A DNA stretch of 64,000 nt, from positions 868,001 through 932,000 of the forward strand of contig CAVRNR010000006.1 of assembly GCA_963722575.1 (NCBI GenBank), read 5' to 3'. Position 1 is the stretch's first letter. Every line of letters starts with the position of its first letter. Of the stretch, positions 57,932 to 64,000 are shown piece after piece. The notes under the pieces are model-generated. The model did not search any database. It was not told the DNA's origin and saw only the letters and a program-made list of their open reading frames with translations. The stretch is from Fen-178 sp963722575. Lineage in GTDB: Bacteria > Acidobacteriota > Terriglobia > Bryobacterales > Bryobacteraceae. A program made the position numbers and the translations under genes.

Positions 57932-60900
57932 ATGCGCCCTTTTGAGGATTTTACTCGCCGCCAGTTCATCGCGGCGGCTGCCATTCCATTGCCATTGCAC
58001 GCCCAACGCACGGCGGAAAGCGTGGTCCCAGCTCCCAAGACGATCACGGGCGCCGTGCGCGGGCTGCTGGCCGGCCATACCGCGCGGCCTCTCCGCTACC
58101 GGCCGGAGGACGGCGATTTCGTCATTCGCAATGGAGGCGAGTTCTTCAATCGCCCGCTATACGGCCCCAATATCAGCTTCCGCGTCGACGCCGGCGACCT
58201 TCCGGAGTTCTCGCTCTATCTGCCCGGGCATGGCGGCAACCTCAAGCTGGGCGTCTCCGCGGCCGGCGGCTCCAAGTGGCTGGCGCAGGCCGCCGAGGTG
58301 GTGGCGCGCTACCGTCCGGGACGCATGATCTACGAAGTGCGCGACCCGCTGCTGGCCCAGGGCTGGCTGCGCATCGAAGTGCTGACGGCGGGCCGGGGAG
58401 CGGGCCTGATGGTGCAAGTTGAGGCGCACGATGTTCCTCCAGCCGCCGCGCTTACCTGGGCCTTCGGCGGCGTCAGCGGACGCAAGGGCACGCGCAATGG
58501 AGACATCGGATGCGAGGTGGAGCCGGTCTCGCGCTTCTTCCAGGTGCGACCGGAAGAATGCGCCGATAACCGCTACACCATCGAGATGGCGTCCTGCCTG
58601 CTGCACAGTCCCACCTGCGATTTGCGGCTCCACTTTCCGGCCGGGTCGCACCTGGGCGTCGCCGATGCCAGCACATGGGACGCACCCATCGTCACGGAGG
58701 GTCCCGCTCCACGGCTGCCCATACTCACCGGGTGGGTTCCGCTGGGCGATGGCGGGCCGATGTACATCTCGGTCAAACGCGACTCCACTCCGGATGAGCA
58801 GTTTGCCGCGCGCAGCCTACAGGTTTCCGAAATCGCCGCGACACTTCGGATGTCCACGCCCGACCCCTACATCGACGCCAGCGCAGCGGCCATCGGCATC
58901 GCCGCCGACGCGCTATGGGACGCCGGACAGCAGTGTGTGATGCATGGCGGCGTGGCTTGGCGGACCGCGCTGGCCGGCTGGCGCGGCCCCTATTCGCTGG
59001 CCTCGCTGGGCCACCACGAGCGGATGCGCCAACAGGTGCGCCACTGGGTGAAGCGCCAGAACACCAAGCCCATCGCCGACTCGCACCAACCCGTCATCGG
59101 CCCTGCCGACGCCGGAACGCACCTTACACGCAAGGAAGCTCTGCTGCACACGAATGGCGATCTCTCGGCGAATCACTACGACATGAACATGGTCTTCTTC
59201 GATGTCTTCCTGCGCTATCTGCGCTGGACTGGAGACCTCGAGTTTGCCCGTGAGATCTGGCCGGCCTTCAAACGCCATCTGGCTTGGGAGCAGCGCCTCT
59301 TCCGCCGGAGCTATGGCGATCTGCCGCTCTACGAGGCTTACGCGGCGATTTGGGCCAGCGACAACTTGCAGTACAACGGCGGCGGCGCCACCCACTCATC
59401 CGCATACAACGTCTTCGCCTTCCGCTCGGCGGCGGTGCTGGCGCGTCTGCTGGGCGAAGATCCGGAGCCTTACGAGCGCGAGGCCGGGCTGATCGCGAAG
59501 GGCATGGAGCAGCACCTCTGGCTGCCGCGACGCGGCGCCTTTGCCGAATCGAAGGATTGGATGACAGGGCGCACGGTCTACGGCAACGCCGCCGTCTGGA
59601 CGGTCTACCACACCATCGACAGCGAGGTTGCCACGGGCCGCCAAGCCTGGCAGACGATTGCCGAGCGGCTCAACGCGCTGCGCAAGGTTCCCGTCCACGG
59701 CCCCGGTGTCCCGGCCGGAGCGTGGTATATGCTCTCCTGCTCCAACTGGCTTCCCTACATCTGGTCGCTCAACCTGCTCGCGCTGGCGGAGAATGTCCAT
59801 ACGGCGCTGGCCATGTGGCAGGCGGGCATGGCGGATGAGGCTTTCCTCCTGCTCAAGGGCAATCTGCTCGACTCATTGTTCATGGGCCTCGCGCCCGGCA
59901 ACTTCCACATGACCTCCGCGCTCGACGCTCACCGGCAGGAGGCCCAGCGAGACTTCGGCGACCCCATCGGCATCACCGCGCGCGCTCTCACCGAAGGCCT
60001 CTTCGGCCTGCAACCGGACCTGGTCCGCGGCAAGCTCACCATTCGTCCCGGATTCCCGGCGGAATGGAACCAGGCTTCGATCAAACATGCGGACATCGAT
60101 TTCACCTGGCGCCGCGAAGGCCAACTAGACACCTACGAGATCACGAGCCGCCTGCCCAAGTCCGTTCCCTTGACGCTCGTGCTGCGGGCCAGAACCACCC
60201 GCCTGCCGAAAGTGTCCAGCGGCTCCGCATCGTTCGACCGGGCCGCCGTGGGAGCGCAGCAGTTGGTCGTCACGCTGCCCGCCGCCGCTTCGTGGAAAGT
60301 CGCCATCGAGTGGAGTGGCGAGGCGCCCGCGCCGCTTCCGGCCCACCGAAGCTACTCGGCCGGGCAGGCACTGGCGCTGCCTCCGGGTGTAGCGCTCGCC
60401 CAGATTGACGACCCGCAGCAGTCGCTCGCCGGCGGCCGCGTGGCGGCGATCGGCTATCACACGGTTTTCGCCAACATGGAAGTGGGCGACTGCCGGTGGT
60501 CTCTGCCCATTTCCTTCGACGTGAAACCCGATGCGCCGCCACCAGCCATCGGAACACATGGGAGGCCCGAGCCGTTGGACCTCTCCGCCGTGTTGCAGCA
60601 CCAGATCGGCGAGATCTTCTCGCGCCCTTACACGGAACCTCGCTCTCCCTTCTGTTCGCTGGCGATCCCCGAGCAGTTGCTCGGAGGATGGGCCAATGTG
60701 GATATCACCGCGAAGATCGACGACGCCGGCCTGCGCGGCGCCGGCGGCATGTTGCAGACCCCCCTCGGCGTCCCGTTCCGGACTCCCGCGGGCGCCTCGC
60801 CCAACTGCCTCTTTCTCTCGCAATGGCGGCAGGACCAGGCTGAGGCTGAGATCCCACTCACCGGCCGGGCTGAAGGCGTCTACCTCCTGATGACCGGGAA

Positions 60901-61270
60901 CACCTTTCCGCAGGCCAGCCGGATGGAACACGGCCGCATCACCATTGCCTACGCCGACGGCTCCCACGCGCAACTCTCGCTGAAAAACCCCGAGACCTGG
61001 TGGCCCATCGAGCAGGACTATCTTCTGGACGATTACCTGTTTATAGACGAAGCGCCGCTCCCTCCGCGTGTCGATCTGCGCACTGGTAGAACGCGGCTTC
61101 TCGACCCGGCAGGCTTCAAGGGCCAGGGCCGTGACGTTCCTGGCGGCGCCGCCACCATTCTGTTTCTACCGCTCGATGCGCGGAAGCGCCTCGCCTCCTT
61201 GAAGGTAAAGGCCAGCCTCTATGGCATCGTGGTGGCGGTGCTCGCCGTCACGCTGGTGCGGCAGGAATAG
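57932..61270 (+). CDS. Large Tat-exported DUF4450-type predicted glycoside hydrolase
   Basis: A 1112-residue exported protein starting at ATG 57932. Twin-arginine signal FTRRQFIAAAAIPLPLHAQ. Residues ~40-290 are a beta-sandwich with GGEFFNRPLYG, matching DUF4450; ~320-760 form an (alpha/alpha)6 toroid with repeated aromatic/acid motifs (HTNGDLSANHYDMNMVFFDVFLRYLRW; YEAYAAIWASDNLQYNGGGATHSS), as in GH families acting on rhamnose- or glucose-containing glycans; the C-terminal ~300 residues are beta-rich. Catalytic residues cannot be named from sequence. It begins 42 nt after the broken beta-galactosidase gene, which may have acted with it on a plant or bacterial polysaccharide. Confidence 0.78.
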   Translation: MRPFEDFTRRQFIAAAAIPLPLHAQRTAESVVPAPKTITGAVRGLLAGHTARPLRYRPEDGDFVIRNGGEFFNRPLYGPNISFRVDAGDLPEFSLYLPGHGGNLKLGVSAAGGSKWLAQAAEVVARYRPGRMIYEVRDPLLAQGWLRIEVLTAGRGAGLMVQVEAHDVPPAAALTWAFGGVSGRKGTRNGDIGCEVEPVSRFFQVRPEECADNRYTIEMASCLLHSPTCDLRLHFPAGSHLGVADASTWDAPIVTEGPAPRLPILTGWVPLGDGGPMYISVKRDSTPDEQFAARSLQVSEIAATLRMSTPDPYIDASAAAIGIAADALWDAGQQCVMHGGVAWRTALAGWRGPYSLASLGHHERMRQQVRHWVKRQNTKPIADSHQPVIGPADAGTHLTRKEALLHTNGDLSANHYDMNMVFFDVFLRYLRWTGDLEFAREIWPAFKRHLAWEQRLFRRSYGDLPLYEAYAAIWASDNLQYNGGGATHSSAYNVFAFRSAAVLARLLGEDPEPYEREAGLIAKGMEQHLWLPRRGAFAESKDWMTGRTVYGNAAVWTVYHTIDSEVATGRQAWQTIAERLNALRKVPVHGPGVPAGAWYMLSCSNWLPYIWSLNLLALAENVHTALAMWQAGMADEAFLLLKGNLLDSLFMGLAPGNFHMTSALDAHRQEAQRDFGDPIGITARALTEGLFGLQPDLVRGKLTIRPGFPAEWNQASIKHADIDFTWRREGQLDTYEITSRLPKSVPLTLVLRARTTRLPKVSSGSASFDRAAVGAQQLVVTLPAAASWKVAIEWSGEAPAPLPAHRSYSAGQALALPPGVALAQIDDPQQSLAGGRVAAIGYHTVFANMEVGDCRWSLPISFDVKPDAPPPAIGTHGRPEPLDLSAVLQHQIGEIFSRPYTEPRSPFCSLAIPEQLLGGWANVDITAKIDDAGLRGAGGMLQTPLGVPFRTPAGASPNCLFLSQWRQDQAEAEIPLTGRAEGVYLLMTGNTFPQASRMEHGRITIAYADGSHAQLSLKNPETWWPIEQDYLLDDYLFIDEAPLPPRVDLRTGRTRLLDPAGFKGQGRDVPGGAATILFLPLDARKRLASLKVKASLYGIVVAVLAVTLVRQE

Positions 61271-61290
61271 AGTTGCCCGGCACAGCCCCG

Positions 61291-62922
61291 CTACTGATTG
61301 ATGCCGAGAACCGGCTTGCTCACCACGACGCCAACCGGATCGAGGGCCAGAGCAGCCGCGGGAGCGTCAAACTCCAGGCGCGCCCCGCTGTGGTTGCCAG
61401 GCGCTCCGTTCCATTTGGTGAAGGATTCCTTCACGATCCGGAAAATCGAGCCCCGGTTCTGCGCCACCACCTTCAGCCAGTCCCATATTCCTTTCGGCGG
61501 GAAGTAGATTCCGCGGAAGAAGATCCGGGCGATCAGGTGGCTGATCTTGTAGGGGACGGGCTCATCGGCGATGGATTCGATCGCGTGGGCCGTCGCCGCG
61601 GCGCTATAGGAGTTCAGCCATGCATAGCGGATCTCAGCCTGCACCTCGGGTACGGTCATCCCGAGGGGGGTGTGCGCCATGTGAAACGGCGCGAATTCAA
61701 GCCAGTGTCTGGGCCGGGTCAGGCGCCCTTCCTTTTCCAAACGCTCATAGAGAGGAGTTGCCGGGAACGGAGTGATCTGCCCGAAGACGGGCAGCACCGG
61801 AGGCCACTCGCGGATCTGCGCCAGAGTGCGCTCCGCCACGCCGGGCGAGTCGTGGTCGAGGCCGAAGATGAAGGATGTAATGGCGTAGACGTGTCTGCGC
61901 GCGAGCCGTTCCAGCACGCCGGCATATTCGCCGGGTTTATTGAAGGTCTTGTTGACGCTGGCGAGATTCGCCGGGTCGAGCGACTCCATGCCGATAAAAA
62001 TCCACTTGCCGCCCGACGCCGCGATCAGGTCCACCAACTCTTCGTCCCGCAGCAGGTTGGCGCTGATCTGGCCCACCCAGGAGAGTTGCGCCCCAGCGGC
62101 GATGATGTCGCGCAGCAAGGCCTTGGTGCGCTTCACATTGATGGCGAAATTGTCGTCGACGAAAAAAACGGCGATTTTGCCTTGCGTGCGCGCGGCGCGC
62201 GCCTTCAGCCGCAGCATTTCGTCCACGATGCTCTGGTTCGACCGGAAGCGGACGGAGTCGCCGAAGAACCCGGTCACGGTGCAGAATTCGCAGCCATAGG
62301 GGCAGCCGCGCCCGCTCTCGATGGGAATGATGTGGAAGGTCTCCCAGTCCCATTCGAAGTGGCGCATGACCGCCCGAAGAGCGTTGGGAATCCGGTTGAA
62401 CTGGTCGAGATCGAGCGACTCCCACGGTATATTGGGATACTCCGCGAGAGTGGGCTTGCGCTCCTGCCCGGATGCATCCACGGGCGAATAGATCTCTTTC
62501 AATGCGCCGCGCGACGCGTCTTCCACGATGCGCGGCCAGGTCTCATCGGCCTCGCCCAGAGCCACGGCATCGGCGTGACGCGGGCCGCCATCCCGGCCGA
62601 GCGCTTCGCCGGGGACCTCAGTCACGTGAGGGCCGCCCATGACCACCGGCACGCCCACGGCGCGAATGGCGTCGGCCACGCGGTACGCCTTGGCGATCAT
62701 GCGGGTCATCGCGCCGATCCCCACCAGCGCTATCTTGTTCTCGATCACATACTGGACCAGGCCGACATCGCTCATGGGATGCGTATTGCCGTCGACCAGC
62801 AGCACCTCGTGCTTCGGCGGCGTGAGCGATTGCAGCAGAAACATCCACAGGTGCGGCATGAAATTCCGGGTCACACCGTTATCGGGGCAATACAGGAGTA
62901 TTTTCATCGATTGCGTCATCAT
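61291..62922 (-). CDS. B12-binding-domain radical SAM protein
   Basis: About 543 residues from ATG 62922 (62907 is possible). The N-terminal ~130 residues form the cobalamin-binding Rossmann-like domain (ILLYCPDNGVTRNFMPHLWMF; ALVGIGAMTRMI; VPVVMGGPHVTEVP), without the usual D-x-H-x-x-G ligand. The radical SAM core has GCPYGCEFCTVTGFFG (C-x3-C-x2-C, ~205-220) and FVDDNFAIN. This layout occurs in BchE, HpnP/HpnR-like and other class B methylases/cyclases. Product unknown. The long open stretch upstream to 63117 is not domain-like and was left out. Confidence 0.83.
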   Translation of the reverse strand: MMTQSMKILLYCPDNGVTRNFMPHLWMFLLQSLTPPKHEVLLVDGNTHPMSDVGLVQYVIENKIALVGIGAMTRMIAKAYRVADAIRAVGVPVVMGGPHVTEVPGEALGRDGGPRHADAVALGEADETWPRIVEDASRGALKEIYSPVDASGQERKPTLAEYPNIPWESLDLDQFNRIPNALRAVMRHFEWDWETFHIIPIESGRGCPYGCEFCTVTGFFGDSVRFRSNQSIVDEMLRLKARAARTQGKIAVFFVDDNFAINVKRTKALLRDIIAAGAQLSWVGQISANLLRDEELVDLIAASGGKWIFIGMESLDPANLASVNKTFNKPGEYAGVLERLARRHVYAITSFIFGLDHDSPGVAERTLAQIREWPPVLPVFGQITPFPATPLYERLEKEGRLTRPRHWLEFAPFHMAHTPLGMTVPEVQAEIRYAWLNSYSAAATAHAIESIADEPVPYKISHLIARIFFRGIYFPPKGIWDWLKVVAQNRGSIFRIVKESFTKWNGAPGNHSGARLEFDAPAAALALDPVGVVVSKPVLGINQ

Positions 62923-63201
62923 CACGTGTGAGCGCTGGCGCCCCGCGTGCTGTGGCGGCAGTTCACCGCAATGGTAGCACAATGGCCCCTGTCCAGGGGA
63001 AATGGATCCCTTTCCGATGTCAACTGCGCCCGTCCTGAATGAACGACTTGCGGAGCTGTGGCTCAGTCCGCTTGACAAATAGCTGGAATTAACCGATATT
63101 AGTAAGTGACTGAGCACTCCCGCCCAATCTACAGTTGATCCGAACTAAGTCGGATCACCTGGGTTTCTTCTCTTAGCCTGAGCTACCGTTGAGGATTCTT
63201 C

Positions 63202-63408
63202 ATGAGCGCGAGTGCCGTGTTGAAGTTACATCGTTCGGATCCTACTGTGGAATCATGGCCTGGTCGAATGCTCTCCTGGATCTACCCGGGCCGCGGATGG
63301 GGCGGCGCTCAGTGGATGGCCGAACAAGAATCGGGGATCAATCGCGCGAAGGCGACCAGCCCCACACCGGCTAAACCGGCGGGTTTCCGGGCGGGAGAAA
63401 CGAAATAG
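63202..63408 (+). CDS. Small protein, unknown function
   Basis: A 68-residue protein (MSASAVLKLHRSDPTVESWPG...). ATG 63202 has GAGG about 9 nt upstream. It is Trp/Gly-rich in the middle (LSWIYPGRGWGGAQW) and ends Pro/Lys/Thr-rich. It has no recognised domain. The TAG stop overlaps the GTG of the next gene by one base (TAGTG), suggesting coupling. Confidence 0.45.
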   Translation: MSASAVLKLHRSDPTVESWPGRMLSWIYPGRGWGGAQWMAEQESGINRAKATSPTPAKPAGFRAGETK

Positions 63409-63719
63409 TGCCTTTTGCCAATCATGGAAACCGCTCTTTCACCATGGCGTCGGTTGACAAGAATGGGCCCGCGGCATCGGGCGTCTACGGCCTCTCGGAT
63501 GCGAGCCAATGGATCTACGTGGGGGAGACCGCTAACATCCATGCCGAGTTACTCCAGCACCTCCAACATCCGAACACGTTCCTGAAGGGGCACACTCCAT
63601 CCGGCTTTACATACGAGCTTAGCTCCCAGGAACACCGGGCTGAACGCAGGAATCAGCTCGTGTTCGAGCTCCAGCCGATCGGAAACCAACTGGTTGCCGG
63701 ACCCTCGAACTGGTCGTAA
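63408..63719 (+). CDS. GIY-YIG-like small protein
   Basis: A 103-residue protein starting at GTG 63408. GVYGLSDASQWIYVGET (25-41) carries the GVY and YVG strands of the GIY-YIG nuclease fold, and a late Glu (SSQEHRAERRNQLV) fits the metal-binding position. The catalytic Arg usually found ~8 residues after YIG is replaced (ANIHAELLQ), so it may be a binding or inactive version. Coupled to the small gene upstream. Confidence 0.6.
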   Translation: MPFANHGNRSFTMASVDKNGPAASGVYGLSDASQWIYVGETANIHAELLQHLQHPNTFLKGHTPSGFTYELSSQEHRAERRNQLVFELQPIGNQLVAGPSNWS

Positions 63720-63803
63720 GCGGAGAATCGAACATTCAGTAGTGGATCGTCACCGCGGTCTGGAATCGCGCGTGCTACTATCGTTACTCCGAGGGAGGAG
63801 GGA

Positions 63804-64000
63804 ATGAAGGAGCCGGCTGCGCCAGTCCCAGGAGCCGTGGCTTCGAACAGGATGAATCGTCTGGCGGCGCCCGCGGCGATCGCCGCGTTCGTGATCGTTT
63901 TCTACTGGGTGCCGATGACGTCGCCGTCGGCGAGCATCCAGGGGGACGCCGCCGACGTGACCTACCCGGTGCAGAGGTATTTGTCCGATCGGTTTTCACC
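63804..64000 (+). CDS. N-terminal part of a multi-pass membrane protein (YfhO/GT-C type), cut by edge
   Basis: ATG 63804 follows a strong GGGAGGAGGG. The frame is open to the end (~65 residues): a short N-region, a transmembrane helix ~20-36 (LAAPAAIAAFVIVFYW), then a first exported loop (TSPSASIQGDAADVTYPVQRYLSDRF) in the style of YfhO-like or PMT glycosyltransferases, where an acidic pair in this loop is catalytic. Identification is tentative. Confidence 0.6.
   Translation, partial: MKEPAAPVPGAVASNRMNRLAAPAAIAAFVIVFYWVPMTSPSASIQGDAADVTYPVQRYLSDRFS

Noticed and set aside
61273..62931. 552-codon forward frame antisense to the radical SAM gene
   Set aside because: Mirror of the real gene; no recognisable motif.

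Overview
The window is 64 kb of GC-rich, densely coding bacterial chromosome. No rRNA gene is present, so taxonomy is inferred from gene style. A von Willebrand A protein of the kind widespread in Acidobacteria, a beta-propeller/Y_Y_Y sensor kinase, many Tat-exported carbohydrate-active proteins and families of short palindromic intergenic repeats together suggest an acidobacterium of the Bryobacter/Solibacter type. There is no CRISPR array, no plasmid or phage module and no intact insertion sequence.

Layout. 1-6.5 kb: the N-terminal part of acetate kinase (cut by the left edge), a DoxX-thioredoxin membrane protein, hemL behind a geranylgeranyl-reductase-like flavoprotein and a small lipoprotein, then a zinc-ribbon membrane protein, a sugar-isomerase-like TIM barrel and a FlK-like thioesterase. 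6.5-17 kb: a GT-C glycosyltransferase, a class V aminotransferase, an SPFH/zinc-ribbon pair, an Rsm22-like methyltransferase, a TonB-like protein, a large GH28 protein and a radical SAM/SPASM enzyme. 17.6-29.3 kb: two tiny genes, a YkgJ-type Fe-S protein, a hybrid histidine kinase, a Gfo/Idh/MocA oxidoreductase, a rhomboid protease, a VWA protein, a lone receiver, a GH3 hydrolase, a prepilin peptidase and a KduD-like dehydrogenase. 29.8-39.7 kb: an exported metallophosphoesterase, a five-gene reverse-strand cluster (HU, site-2 protease, two glycosyltransferases, PilD-type peptidase), a flavin reductase and a propeller kinase with its NarL regulator.

39.7-44.7 kb is an accessory defence block: a BrnT/BrnA toxin-antitoxin pair next to a probable type II restriction-modification system. 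It has two amino-methyltransferases, the first fused to a MerR-like helix-turn-helix, and a convergent PLD-family endonuclease reminiscent of BfiI. 44.9-53.2 kb returns to housekeeping: cdsA, uppS, cysS, a Cys/Met-metabolism PLP enzyme, pyrD, a PAS histidine kinase with a receiver, and tRNA-Gln(TTG).

Just downstream of the tRNA, 53.3-57.9 kb is a decaying, patchwork stretch: an intact PemK-type toxin-antitoxin pair, a TauE/DUF1634 pair, the 3' end of a malate dehydrogenase gene, a second truncated copy of the PemK toxin N-terminus, and a beta-galactosidase gene broken by a dinucleotide contraction. It is followed by a very large DUF4450-type exported protein, a B12-binding radical SAM protein, a small GIY-YIG-like protein and a right-edge membrane protein.

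Recurring themes are tightly overlapping operons (many ATGA/GTGA junctions), several apparently leaderless promoters whose -10 box lies exactly 6 nt before the start codon, and at least four kinds of short repeat that supply stop codons or extend reading frames of neighbouring genes.
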